From: Methylobacter tundripaludum
GTDB lineage: Bacteria > Pseudomonadota > Gammaproteobacteria > Methylococcales > Methylomonadaceae
Assembly (NCBI RefSeq): GCF_002934365.1
Contig: NZ_PTIY01000002.1
Span: 362,405 to 426,404 of the forward strand
Reading direction: 5' to 3'
Length of the DNA: 64,000 bases
Shown here: piece after piece, positions 43,260 to 52,352 of the stretch
Layout: each line of letters opens with the position of its first letter
Position numbering within the stretch: the stretch's first letter is position 1
Notes under the pieces: generated by a model
Database searches by the model: none
The model's input: the letters and a program-made list of their open reading frames with translations, nothing else
What the model was told of the DNA's origin: nothing
Program-made: the position numbers and the translations under genes

Positions 43260-46200
43260 TTATTCGCTCCGGTGTCGCAAGTCCATTGTAAACGGATATT
43301 CGCGACTTGGCTCTTCAATGGGCGGCGCCATCGGCCTTGGCGCGGCTTCGCTGGCGCTGAATTTTGTTATGGCCTGATAGTCGGGCGGCGTTACCATCGG
43401 CGGACGCACAACCGGGCCGGGCGTGTGGCCGAAGTCCCAAAAGCGGGTCACGCGCCGCGCCTCGGCTTCATAGCTGTTCACCGGAAACGTATCGTAACTG
43501 CGGCCGCCGGGATGGGCGACATGATAAGTGCAGCCGCCTACCGAATGCCCATTCCAGGTATCAATCACATCGATCACTAACGGCACATGCGGGCTGATAG
43601 TGGGATGTAACGCGGAAGGCGGCTGCCAAGCCCGGTAACGTACACCGACAACATATTCGCCTTTGCGGCCGGTGTTGCGCAATGATAACCGTCTGCCGTT
43701 ACAGGTCAACACATAACGGCCTTCGGTAAAGCCGGTCACTTTAATCTGCACCCGCTCTACCGATGAGTCGACATAGCGCGCGGTACCGGTGCTGCCGACT
43801 TCTTCGCCCAGCACATGCCAGGGTTCAATCGCAAAACGCATTTCCAGGTCAATGCCGTCTATCAGGGTGTTGCCGTAACGGGGAAAGCGGAATTCGAAAA
43901 ACGGCTCCAGCCATTCCAGTTCAAACCCGTAGCCGGCCCGTTGCAAGTCTTTAGCGACCTGTTTCATGTCTTCGCGGACATAATGAGGCAGCATAAAGCG
44001 GTCATGCAATTCGGTACCCCAGCGGATTAAATCGTGTTTGTAGGGTTCGCGCCAAAACCAGGCAATCAGCGCACGCAATAGTAAGGTTTGCACCAGCGAC
44101 ATCCGGGCATGCGGCGGCATTTCAAAGGCGCGCAATTCCAGTATGCCCAAGCGTCCGGTCGAACTGTCCGGCGAATACAGTTTATCGATGCAGAACTCGG
44201 AGCGGTGCGTATTGCCGGTTATATCGGTCAGCAGGTGCCGTAACAAGCGATCCACCAGCCAAGGCGCAGGCACTTCGCCTTCCGGCATTTGTTGGAACGC
44301 GATTTCCAGCTCATAAAGCTTTTCGTCCCGGCCTTCATCGACCCGAGGCGCCTGGCTGGTCGGGCCGATAAACATGCCGGAAAACAGGTACGACAAGCCG
44401 GGGTGATGCTGCCAGTAAGTCACCAGACTGCGCAACAAGTCGGGACGGCGCAGCAGCGGGCTGTCGGTCGGCGTCTCGGCGCCCATGGTGATATGGTTGC
44501 CGCCGCCGGTTCCGGTATGGCGGCCGTCGAGCATGAATTTTTCCGTACCCAATCTGACTTGGTGGGCTTGCTCATAAAGAACGGTGGTTTTGTCGACCAA
44601 CTCCTGCCAACTTTTCGACGGATGGATATTCACTTCGATCACGCCGGGATCGGGCGTCACCATCAAACGCTCCAGGCGGTAATCCCTCGGCGGTTCGTAA
44701 CCTTCCAGCACCAGCGGAATTGACAGGTTTTCCGCAGTGGCTTCGACGGCGGCGACCAGCTCCAGATAGTGTTCCAGCGAAGTCAGCGGCGGCAGAAAGA
44801 TATGTACGCGGCCTTCGCGGGCTTCGACGCAAACCGCGGTATGGGGTACTTCCACCTCGACGCTTTGATCATCGCCAGGATCCTGCTCGCCAAGCCCCGG
44901 ATGATCCTTGAGTTCTTTCTCCATACGGCTGTAACGGCAGGCGACTTCGCCGTAATAATCGCCGAGTTCAAGCAGCGCCTCAAACAGACTTTGCTGTTCC
45001 TGGCTGTCGCGTTTGTCCGGGGCAACCCAGGGCAAACTGTTTAATGGCAAACGCACGCCCATCGGCGAGTTGCCCGGAATCAAAAACAGCGGCCCCCGGC
45101 GAAACTCCCAGGGGCCGCTTTGCCATTTTTGTTGGCTCCAATCCCATTTGATAGGCAAGGCAAACCCGGCGGGGCCGCCTAAACCGGCATCCAACAGTTG
45201 AGTCAGGGTCTTGCGTTCAATCGAATCTTTCAGATTGCTTTTTAACGGATCGATATTGTCCGGCAGCGTCCCTTCCTGCCAGAGGTAGTAAAAGCTGTCT
45301 TCAAAAGCCGTCTTGATATAGCGCGGGTGCAGGCCTAAGCGCAAAGCCAATTGCTTCAGGACGGACTCGGCATGCTCAACCGTATGGCCGTAATCTTTGG
45401 TAACGTCGGCCAGCAACGCGGGATTGCGCCAAACCGGCACGCCGTCTTTGCGCCAGAAGACGCCGTATTGCCAGCGCGGCAACGCTTCGCCCGGATACCA
45501 TTTGCCCTGTCCGTAATGCAGCATTGCGCCTTTTGCAAATTGGTCGCGCAAACGTTGGGTTAGCTCATTGGCCAGTTTGCGTTTGTGCGGGCCGTCGGCA
45601 TCGACGTTCCACTCCGCGCCTTCCATGTCGTCAACCGAGACGAATGTCGGTTCGCCGCCCATAGTCAGGCGCACATCGTCAGCCAGCAATTGGCGGTCAA
45701 CCTGCCGGCCCAGCGCGTCAATGCGGAGCCATTGTTCATCGGTATAGGGTTTGGTGACGCGCGGGTCTTCATGCAGGCGCAGCACTGTGTTGCTGAATTC
45801 AAACGCCACTTTGCACTTATCGGTGCCGCCGGTGACCGGAGCGGCGCTGGAGGGATTGGGCGTGCAGGCCAGAGGAATGTGGCCTTCACCGGCCAGCAAG
45901 CCGGAGGTCGGGTCAAGCCCTATCCAGCCGGCTCCGGGGATATAGACTTCAGTCCAGGCATGCAGGTCGGTGAAATCCTGTTCCGGCCCGGATGGGCCGT
46001 CCAGCGATTTGACATCGGCGGTCAGCTGCACCAGATAACCGGAAACAAAGCGCGCCGCCAGCCCCAAATGGCGCAGTATTTGCACCAGCAACCAGGCCGA
46101 ATCCCGGCACGAACCGCTGAGCTTGGTCAGCGTTTCTTCGCAGCTTTGGATGCCGACTTCCATACGGACGTTGTAAGCAACCGTCTGAAAAACCTTACGA

Positions 46201-46646
46201 TTAAGGTCAACCAGAAAGTCGTTGATGTTGCGTGGATCGAGGTCAAGATCGGCCAGCCATTGTTTGAGTAACGGCCCTTGCTCGGTGATTTCCAGATAAG
46301 GCTGCAATTCCTTAAGCAAGAGTTCATCATATTTGAACGGATAATATTCCGCATACTCTTCGACAAAGAAATCGAAAGGATTGATCACCGTCATATCGGC
46401 GATGACTTCCACCTCAACGCTGAGTTTACGGCATTTTTCCGGGAACACTACCCGAGCCAGGATGTTGCCGAACGGGTCCTGCTGCCAGTTGATGAAATGA
46501 TTTTCCGGCTCGATGCGCAAGCTATAGCCTTTAATCGGCGTCCGGCTATGCACCGCCGGGCGCAACCTGAATACATGCGGCGACAAGGATACCGATCTAT
46601 CGAAGTTGTATACGGTTTTGTGACGGATGGCTACCCGAATGGTCAT
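43260..46646 (-). CDS. Transglutaminase fused to DUF2126 (COOH-NH2 ligase-like)
   Basis: A 1128-residue protein. Residues 1 to about 300 are a transglutaminase-like unit: N-terminal beta domain, Cys in LSGSCRDSAWLLVQIL, His in FTDLHAWTEVYIPG, Asp in WIGLDPTSGLLAGE. The rest is DUF2126, with LTMGGEPTFVSVDDMEGAEW, GVFWRKDGVPVWRN, GRHTGTGGGNHITMGAETPT, DITGNTHRSEFCIDKLYSPD and LELRAFEMPPHARMSLVQTL. Comparative genomics has placed DUF2126 with glutamine-synthetase-like amide-forming ligases, so one chain may both form and break or transfer amide bonds. The gene starts 54 bases after the VOC gene and shares its sigma-54 promoter. Confidence 0.88.
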   Translation of the reverse strand: MTIRVAIRHKTVYNFDRSVSLSPHVFRLRPAVHSRTPIKGYSLRIEPENHFINWQQDPFGNILARVVFPEKCRKLSVEVEVIADMTVINPFDFFVEEYAEYYPFKYDELLLKELQPYLEITEQGPLLKQWLADLDLDPRNINDFLVDLNRKVFQTVAYNVRMEVGIQSCEETLTKLSGSCRDSAWLLVQILRHLGLAARFVSGYLVQLTADVKSLDGPSGPEQDFTDLHAWTEVYIPGAGWIGLDPTSGLLAGEGHIPLACTPNPSSAAPVTGGTDKCKVAFEFSNTVLRLHEDPRVTKPYTDEQWLRIDALGRQVDRQLLADDVRLTMGGEPTFVSVDDMEGAEWNVDADGPHKRKLANELTQRLRDQFAKGAMLHYGQGKWYPGEALPRWQYGVFWRKDGVPVWRNPALLADVTKDYGHTVEHAESVLKQLALRLGLHPRYIKTAFEDSFYYLWQEGTLPDNIDPLKSNLKDSIERKTLTQLLDAGLGGPAGFALPIKWDWSQQKWQSGPWEFRRGPLFLIPGNSPMGVRLPLNSLPWVAPDKRDSQEQQSLFEALLELGDYYGEVACRYSRMEKELKDHPGLGEQDPGDDQSVEVEVPHTAVCVEAREGRVHIFLPPLTSLEHYLELVAAVEATAENLSIPLVLEGYEPPRDYRLERLMVTPDPGVIEVNIHPSKSWQELVDKTTVLYEQAHQVRLGTEKFMLDGRHTGTGGGNHITMGAETPTDSPLLRRPDLLRSLVTYWQHHPGLSYLFSGMFIGPTSQAPRVDEGRDEKLYELEIAFQQMPEGEVPAPWLVDRLLRHLLTDITGNTHRSEFCIDKLYSPDSSTGRLGILELRAFEMPPHARMSLVQTLLLRALIAWFWREPYKHDLIRWGTELHDRFMLPHYVREDMKQVAKDLQRAGYGFELEWLEPFFEFRFPRYGNTLIDGIDLEMRFAIEPWHVLGEEVGSTGTARYVDSSVERVQIKVTGFTEGRYVLTCNGRRLSLRNTGRKGEYVVGVRYRAWQPPSALHPTISPHVPLVIDVIDTWNGHSVGGCTYHVAHPGGRSYDTFPVNSYEAEARRVTRFWDFGHTPGPVVRPPMVTPPDYQAITKFSASEAAPRPMAPPIEEPSREYPFTMDLRHRSE

Positions 46647-46700
46647 GATGTGTTCCTATTGCCGAAGCATTAAGCGTTACAAAAATTTCTTAGTGTTGAG

Positions 46701-47960
46701 TCATTGAACATGAATCGTTTTTTGCGCTTCGGCCTGTATCCGCAACAATTCTTCTTCGATGCCCGCCGCATGGGTCAGTTCGGCGACATTATCTTTGGTA
46801 AAGAAGCCCTGAAAGCCGCCGAAGCGCTGTACATATTCGATAATCAGCGAGGAATGCTCTGAGGCGCTGGAAAAAATCTGTTTTAAGCCTTCGTCTTTGG
46901 AGCCGACGACATCCAGCAAAAAGCTTTTGCCTTGCTCGCGAATCGCATCGACCACAAACTCGATGTTCTCTATACCCTGTTGATTGCCGTCTTTAACCGC
47001 CAGTGCAATATGGTGTAGTCTTGGCCCGTAATTGCGCACGAAATTCTCGGTCGGCGACGGGAATATCTTGAAATGATTGACAAAATAAGGCGTGTTGTTG
47101 GCGGTGAACACCTTGGCCGGGCTATGCAGCTCATCGGCATAATGGATGCTTTTGGTGACATTGGTCGATGAGTTCTGATCGACGATGTCGAACGAACCCC
47201 AGTAGTAATAACTGGACAGCGACAGCCATTCCAGGATCGCCACCTCCCGGTTTTGGCTGTAAATACGGGTCGCCAGATGATCCACCGGCAAAATCAGTTC
47301 GGCTATACCCAAGGTCTTTTGCCGGTATTTCGCGGTATCGCAGGCTTGCTGGACGTCGTAGCGGATGCTGCTGACACCCAATGCATAAACGCGCGGCTCT
47401 TCGGGTTCCCGTTCCCAATAGGCGACAATGTTATGGGTATACGGCGACGGTTTAGTGATCGCCATGTTGCCCGGCAGCTCCAGTTTACGGACCTCGTCCT
47501 GGGTAAAAAACCGGAAGCCCCGGCGCTGCTGCAATTTAACCACTTCGTGCAGATTGGTGACCCTTAAAATTTCTCCGATGTAGCGACTGTGCGGCTTGCT
47601 TGAGCCGATCGGGAAAACCTCGTTCAGGCTGCGAAAAATGCCCTTAATGTCATCGTTTTTTACTTCACGGATAATCAGGTCCGGGGCCGTCATATCAATG
47701 CGCAATACATGGGTCCAATGCGACTCGCTTTCCAGCGTGACCAGGTAATGGTAAGGCGACATCAGGCATAATTCCGCAATGTACTCAATTGATTTTCCGG
47801 GCTCGACGGTCAGCATAATCGCATCGATTTCATGAATCATGTCGCTTAAGCCCAGGCTGTCGCGCTCTTCGAGCAATTTACCCAGGTATTCGTTAAAGAA
47901 AGCTGAGTTTTCTTTGTCGCCTTGAACGGGAAAAGATAAGGAGCGGCTGGTGGCTGGCAT
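46701..47960 (-). CDS. VOC-superfamily protein resembling 4-hydroxyphenylpyruvate dioxygenase
   Basis: A 419-residue protein. The C-terminal part has GPRLHHIALAVKDGNQQGIE, LLDVVGSKDEGLKQIFSSAS, and SSLIIEYVQRFGGFQGFFTK, which follow the metal His, the mid-domain and the metal Glu with the Q-R-x-G-x-x-G helix of HPPD. The earlier part also carries a His-bearing module (ILPVDHLATRIYSQNREVAI). The overall sequence is far from true HPPD, so the substrate is open. The frame is open to 48008, but the sigma-54 promoter at 47997-48012 would overlap that start, and the ATG at 47960 sits 26 bases after the predicted transcript start. It leads the operon with the DUF2126 gene. Confidence 0.72.
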   Translation of the reverse strand: MPATSRSLSFPVQGDKENSAFFNEYLGKLLEERDSLGLSDMIHEIDAIMLTVEPGKSIEYIAELCLMSPYHYLVTLESESHWTHVLRIDMTAPDLIIREVKNDDIKGIFRSLNEVFPIGSSKPHSRYIGEILRVTNLHEVVKLQQRRGFRFFTQDEVRKLELPGNMAITKPSPYTHNIVAYWEREPEEPRVYALGVSSIRYDVQQACDTAKYRQKTLGIAELILPVDHLATRIYSQNREVAILEWLSLSSYYYWGSFDIVDQNSSTNVTKSIHYADELHSPAKVFTANNTPYFVNHFKIFPSPTENFVRNYGPRLHHIALAVKDGNQQGIENIEFVVDAIREQGKSFLLDVVGSKDEGLKQIFSSASEHSSLIIEYVQRFGGFQGFFTKDNVAELTHAAGIEEELLRIQAEAQKTIHVQ

Positions 47961-47996
47961 GGTGTGTTCTCTACAAGTTGTATCGTCTAAAAATAA

Positions 47997-48012
47997 AGCA
48001 AGCTCCATACCA
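47997..48012 (-). promoter_or_regulatory. Sigma-54 promoter of the VOC-DUF2126 operon
   Basis: The minus strand reads TGGTATGGAGCTTGCT. GG and GC are ten bases apart, and the G at -20 and TTGCT are consensus. The predicted transcript start is near 47986, 26 bases before the ATG at 47960. Confidence 0.7.
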
Positions 48013-48107
48013 AGTGATTAATCAGACGGGGTAAGCTTGTTGAGCGCATTCAACAGTACATTGATACCGCACCTATGCGCGGCATGGATAGCGTTGAACA
48101 ATTCAAA

Positions 48108-48126
48108 TTGCACCAAAATAGAGCAA
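48108..48126. promoter_or_regulatory. NtrC-like enhancer site
   Basis: TTGCACCAAAATAGAGCAA matches TTGCACC-N5-GGTGCAA at 12 of 14 positions; the left half is perfect. It lies 96 bases upstream of the minus-strand -24 box and about 265 bases upstream of the plus-strand one. Confidence 0.55.
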
Positions 48127-48390
48127 TTAAGGCCCAAAATAGGATGGCTAAAGCCGTTTGTCTGAGCCTCGTAACCGCATTGAGTATTCCAAAATCTCGT
48201 CCGCCACGCGCTTGTTGAATGGGCTTAGGGATTACGGCATGCTCGTTCAATGGCTGAGTGTGTATATGCAGGCCATACTTCAACAAGGCTTTCCGCGCAC
48301 AGAGTGGGCTTCCGGCTTATTTGATAGGGAGTAAGCAAACGGTGCGCTATGTTTTGGGGCGTAAAGATTGAGTTGGCGTTGAGTAAAAAA

Positions 48391-48406
48391 TGGCATAAAT
48401 CATGCT
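48391..48406 (+). promoter_or_regulatory. Sigma-54 promoter of the ATP-grasp/alpha-E operon
   Basis: TGGCATAAATCATGCT has GG and GC exactly ten bases apart, with TGGCA at -24 and TGCT at -12. The predicted transcript start is near 48417, 27 bases before the ATG at 48444. The remainder of the 48009-48443 gap has no gene. Confidence 0.65.
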
Positions 48407-48443
48407 ATTTTTTCATTGAAGCCAACTAGCCTTATAAAATGCC

Positions 48444-49895
48444 ATGAAATCAATCTGGGAAAACTACAAAACCGAGAGTGCTTACGATGAGCTCATGTGT
48501 TCGGAGTTCCAACCGAGGCAAGTGAGTTACCGCTTGTGCCAGTATTTAAACTCGCTCAATCAGGGCGATATTGATAAGCGCAAGATAGCCGCCGAACTGG
48601 CTATTTTGGAAATGGGCATCAGTTTTACGGTCTACAGCGATGAAGGCAATATAGACCGGGCCTGGCCGTTCGACATTATTCCCCGCATCATCAGCTCTAC
48701 GGAATGGCGCGTTATAGAAAAGGGTTTGAAGCAGCGTTTAACCGCCTTAAACTGCTTTATATCGGACGTTTACGATGAACAAGCATTCATTAAAGACGGC
48801 AAAATGCCGGCCGAAATTATCCATAGCTCAAAAAACTTCCGCAAAGAATGCGTCGGCATGAAACCCCGCCATAGCGTCTGGGCAAATATTTGCGGCACCG
48901 ATTTGGTGCGTGACCGGGACGGCGTTATGTACGTGTTGGAAGATAATTTGCGGGTTCCTTCGGGTGTTTCCTACATGCTGGAAAACCGTGTTATTACCAA
49001 GCGGGTGTTTCCCGAGCTGTTGCAGGATATAGATATTTTGCCTATCGACGACTACCCCAGCCGCTTGCAGGACATGTTGGCGTCGCTTGCGCCCGAGCAC
49101 ATTAAAAAGCCGCAAATTGTGGTGCTGACGCCCGGCATCTATAACTCCGCTTATTTTGAGCACGCCTACCTGGCCCAGCAAATGGGCGCGCAACTGGTCG
49201 AGGGCGGCGATCTGGTGGTCAATGACGACGATTGCGTCTATATGCGCACCATCGAGGGGCTGGAAAAAGTCGATGTTATTTACCGGCGCATCGACGATGA
49301 TTTCCTGGATCCCGAAGTATTCCGCAAAGATTCGGTTTTGGGCGTTCCCGGATTAATGCGCGCCTGGAAAGCCGGCAACGTCTCTTTTGCTAATGCGCCG
49401 GGAGCCGGCGTTGCCGATGATAAAGTGGTTTATGCCTATGTGCCGGAAATGATCCGCTATTACCTGAATGAAGAACCGATCTTGCCTAATGTGAAAACTT
49501 ACCTGTGCGATAACCCCGAGCACCTGAAATATGTGTTGGCGCATTTGCCGGAACTGGTGGTCAAACCGGCTAATGAGTCAGGCGGCTACGGCATGCTGGT
49601 GGGGCCGCATGCGACAAGCCGGGAAATAGCCGCGTTTCGGAAAATCATCCAGGAAAATCCCCGTAATTATATTGCCCAGCCTACCTTGGCGATTTCTACA
49701 GCGCCTACTTTATGTAACGGCAAACTCGAACCCCGGCATATCGACCTGAGACCGTTTATTTTGCAGGGCGAAAACACCTTTGTGACCGCCGGAGGTTTAA
49801 CCCGGGTAGCGCTAAAAAAGGGTTCCCTGGTGGTGAACTCCTCGCAAGGCGGCGGCAGTAAAGACACCTGGATTATCAATATGGAGCGTAGCTAA
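48444..49895 (+). CDS. Circularly permuted ATP-grasp ligase (DUF404/DUF407)
   Basis: A 483-residue protein of the circularly permuted ATP-grasp family: YSDEGNIDRAWPFDIIPRII, ANICGTDLVRDRDGVMYVLE, DNLRVPSGVSYMLENRVITK, DVIYRRIDDDFLDPEVFRKD, then the glycine-rich VVKPANESGGYGMLVGPHAT and SSQGGGSKDTWIINMERS at the end. It is predicted to ligate an amino or peptide group to a carboxylate with ATP. Its stop overlaps the alpha-E gene start by one base (TAATG). The fused paralogue lies at 39058-41622. The ribosome site is weak. Confidence 0.9.
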   Translation: MKSIWENYKTESAYDELMCSEFQPRQVSYRLCQYLNSLNQGDIDKRKIAAELAILEMGISFTVYSDEGNIDRAWPFDIIPRIISSTEWRVIEKGLKQRLTALNCFISDVYDEQAFIKDGKMPAEIIHSSKNFRKECVGMKPRHSVWANICGTDLVRDRDGVMYVLEDNLRVPSGVSYMLENRVITKRVFPELLQDIDILPIDDYPSRLQDMLASLAPEHIKKPQIVVLTPGIYNSAYFEHAYLAQQMGAQLVEGGDLVVNDDDCVYMRTIEGLEKVDVIYRRIDDDFLDPEVFRKDSVLGVPGLMRAWKAGNVSFANAPGAGVADDKVVYAYVPEMIRYYLNEEPILPNVKTYLCDNPEHLKYVLAHLPELVVKPANESGGYGMLVGPHATSREIAAFRKIIQENPRNYIAQPTLAISTAPTLCNGKLEPRHIDLRPFILQGENTFVTAGGLTRVALKKGSLVVNSSQGGGSKDTWIINMERS

Positions 49896-50833
49896 TGTTA
49901 TCCCGTTCAGCAGAGCGCCTGTATTGGCTGGCGCGTTATCTTGAACGCACTGAAAATATCGCCAGACTGGTCAGTGTGCATATGAATCTCTTGATGGATT
50001 TGCCTAACGGCGTTGAAATGGGCTGGCAGCAGCTTGTTCGGATCAATGCCTCAAGCCGGCAATTCTATGAAAAATATACCATTGCCAACGAGCGCAATGT
50101 CACCCGGTTTCTTTTAACCGATGCCGGGTATATGGGGTCTTTGTTTTCGTCTTTAAGCGCGGCCAGAGAAAATATCCGCACCTCCAGGGATTTGCTGCCC
50201 GATGAGGCCTGGGAGCAGGTCAATGAAATGTACCTGTTTGTAAGAAATCATATGGAGTCGGTGCATCACCGCAGCAACCGGATTGCCTTGCTTGACGAGA
50301 TTCTCAAAGGTTGCCAGCGCTTTACCGGGCTATTGTCGGGTTACATGAGCCACAATCATCCCTATCGATTTATTCGGCTGGGCAAAAATATTGAACGAGC
50401 CGATATGACCAGCCGTATTCTGGACTTGGCCTCGTTGCTGTTGGCGGAGTCGCGTAGCGATGAAATGCGCCAATATGAGACTATTCTATGGGTGAATATA
50501 TTAAAGTCGCTCAACGCCCAGTTAATGTACCGGCAGCAGGTCAGAAGCAGTGTGAATGGCGATGATGTGCTCAACTTTTTGTTGCTGAACACGATTTTGC
50601 CGCGTTCGGTCGGTTGTTGTATTGCTGAAATTGCCGGATGCATCAATGATCTGCCGAATAACGATACGCTGCCGGAAGAACTGGTTGTATTGGGGGCTTA
50701 TGTGCAAGCTATCGATACCCGGAACACGACCCAAGAACAATTACGGGACATTCTCGATGACCTGCAAAACAAGTTGGGCGAGTTGCACGACCGGATAGCC
50801 CACAATTGGTTTATGCAGGGCGTTATCGAATAA
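49895..50833 (+). CDS. Alpha-E domain protein
   Basis: A 312-residue, almost wholly helical protein of the alpha-E (DUF403) family, with the starting signature MLSRSAERLYWLARYLERTE, then SLSAARENIRTSRDLLPDEA and the conserved FIRLGKNIERADMTSRILDL. Two Arg-rich helix motifs with Glu (RYLERTENIAR and NIERADMTSR) form the conserved core. Alpha-E proteins occur beside or fused to circularly permuted ATP-grasp ligases and are thought to bind the product or substrate. It is coupled to the ATP-grasp gene by TAATG overlap. Confidence 0.9.
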   Translation: MLSRSAERLYWLARYLERTENIARLVSVHMNLLMDLPNGVEMGWQQLVRINASSRQFYEKYTIANERNVTRFLLTDAGYMGSLFSSLSAARENIRTSRDLLPDEAWEQVNEMYLFVRNHMESVHHRSNRIALLDEILKGCQRFTGLLSGYMSHNHPYRFIRLGKNIERADMTSRILDLASLLLAESRSDEMRQYETILWVNILKSLNAQLMYRQQVRSSVNGDDVLNFLLLNTILPRSVGCCIAEIAGCINDLPNNDTLPEELVVLGAYVQAIDTRNTTQEQLRDILDDLQNKLGELHDRIAHNWFMQGVIE

Positions 50834-50874
50834 GCCGTTTACGGTTTAACGCGGCAAGGCGCGGTGGCCGGGCG

Positions 50875-51303
50875 TCACTCCAGCCATTCGATAATGTGGT
50901 CTTCCAGGTCATCGATTTCAGATTCCTTCATCGCGTAACTGCTGATTGAAACACCGGCATCCTGGACGCTGTCGGCGCTTTTCGACAGCAGGGGATGCCA
51001 GTCCGGCAGTTCCTCTCCATCGCTCAATAAGCGGTAAGCGCAGGTTGCCGGCAGCCAGTTGTATTCGGCAAAGTCGTGTTGTTTCAGGTCCAGGCATTCG
51101 GGGACTAATTGGGTGCGCTCGGCATAACGGGTGCAGCGGCAGGTGTCCAGGTCGATCAGGTTGCAGACGACGCTGGTAAAGTAGATGTCGCCGGTGTCTT
51201 CGTCTTCCAGTTTATGCAGGCAGCATTTGCCGCAGTTGTCGCATAATGACTCCCATTCTTCGGTGGTCATTTCGGATAGTTTCTTGGTTTTCCAAAAGCT
51301 CAT
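50875..51303 (-). CDS. ycgN: YcgN-type cysteine cluster protein (UPF0260)
   Basis: A 142-residue protein with the UPF0260 cysteines: WESLCDNCGKCCLHKLEDED, VVCNLIDLDTCRCTRYAER, PECLDL and LPATCAYRLLSDGEELPDWH. The cysteine cluster probably binds a metal ion or iron-sulfur cluster; the function is unknown. The frame is open 19 codons further, but MSFWKTKKLSEMT at 51303 matches the usual N-terminus of the family. It converges on the alpha-E gene. Confidence 0.9.
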   Translation of the reverse strand: MSFWKTKKLSEMTTEEWESLCDNCGKCCLHKLEDEDTGDIYFTSVVCNLIDLDTCRCTRYAERTQLVPECLDLKQHDFAEYNWLPATCAYRLLSDGEELPDWHPLLSKSADSVQDAGVSISSYAMKESEIDDLEDHIIEWLE

Positions 51304-51362
51304 GTAGTATTGCTCGTTAAAGAGGCTGAAGTTAGATTGATTAATTGTTGGACTAAACAATT

Positions 51363-51424
51363 AAATCACCACGAAGGACACGAAGTTTTTACCTTGGGTT
51401 TTTCTTGTGTCTTCGTGGTGATTT
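51363..51424. repeat. Purine-rich-arm hairpin element
   Basis: AAATCACCACGAAGGACACGAAG without two single-base bulges pairs with 51404-51424. The first 14 bases of the stem are perfect and T-rich sequence follows. It lies between the PHP phosphatase gene and ycgN and probably serves as terminator of the former. Confidence 0.65.
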
Positions 51425-51443
51425 TTTAGATTACTGCATAACA

Positions 51444-52280
51444 TCAGTTCCCAAGCAGCTCCCATACCGGCTTGACGTTCTCCGGCAACGGCGCAAGACG
51501 CCCTAATTCCACCCATTGGTTGGCCGGGCTGTGGAAATCGGAACCGACCGAACCGGCCAGTTCAAAGCGCTTTGCGTAACCGGCGACCAATTTTATTTCA
51601 TCGCTGTTATACCGGCCTGTCACAACTTCTATGCCGAGTCCACCAGCCTCCTTGAATGCGGCCAGCAGGCGTCTCATCCAGCTGGCGGTCAGCTTGTAGC
51701 GCAAAGGATGCGCCAGTACCGCAACGCCGCCGGACCCAGTGATCCAGTTTACCGCCAGCTCCATTTCAGCCCAGATTGTGGCTACATAAGCGTCTTTGCC
51801 GGCGCCAAGATAACGGTCGAACGCTTCCTGCTGGGTGGATACATGGAATTGCGAAAGCAGGAAGTCGGCGAAATGGGTGCGTGTGATCATGCCGTCTCCG
51901 GCAGCTTTTTTGACGGCTGCCAGCGCGCCGGGAATGCGTTTTTTCTCCAGTTTCTCAGCGATTTTTTCGGCGCGTTCGGTGCGCATGATCTGCAGGTTGC
52001 GGGTGGCCTCGGCAAGCGGCGGATAAGCCGGGTCTATGCCTAATCCCACGATATGAAAACATTTGTTCTGCCAACTGGTGGACAGTTCGATGCCGGGTAT
52101 TAATTCAATGCCCGCCGCGGTTGCCGCAACCTGGGCTTCACTGAGTCCTACTACGGTGTCGTGATCGGTTAACGCCAGCGAGGTAACGCCGTGTTCATGG
52201 GCGCGCTGCACCAATTCCGTGGGCGATAATGCGCCGTCTGAGGCGTTAGAGTGGCTGTGCAGGTCGTAAGTTTCAGTCAT
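51444..52280 (-). CDS. PHP-domain nucleoside 3',5'-bisphosphate phosphatase / 5'-3' exoribonuclease (TrpH/YciV type)
   Basis: A 278-residue PHP phosphoesterase. Metal ligands are visible in YDLHSHSNASDGALSP, LTDHDTVVGL, LIPGIELSTSW, HFADFL, VAVLAHPLRY and GSDFHSPANQW. The E. coli relative trims rRNA precursors and dephosphorylates 3',5'-nucleoside bisphosphates. The gene stands next to ycgN and an ABC exporter. Confidence 0.88.
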   Translation of the reverse strand: MTETYDLHSHSNASDGALSPTELVQRAHEHGVTSLALTDHDTVVGLSEAQVAATAAGIELIPGIELSTSWQNKCFHIVGLGIDPAYPPLAEATRNLQIMRTERAEKIAEKLEKKRIPGALAAVKKAAGDGMITRTHFADFLLSQFHVSTQQEAFDRYLGAGKDAYVATIWAEMELAVNWITGSGGVAVLAHPLRYKLTASWMRRLLAAFKEAGGLGIEVVTGRYNSDEIKLVAGYAKRFELAGSVGSDFHSPANQWVELGRLAPLPENVKPVWELLGN

Positions 52281-52352
52281 GGATATTAGGTTAAAGGTGC
52301 AAGGTTAAAGGCGGCTTAAGGGAGTTATTATTCTATGCGCCTTTCGTCCGCC

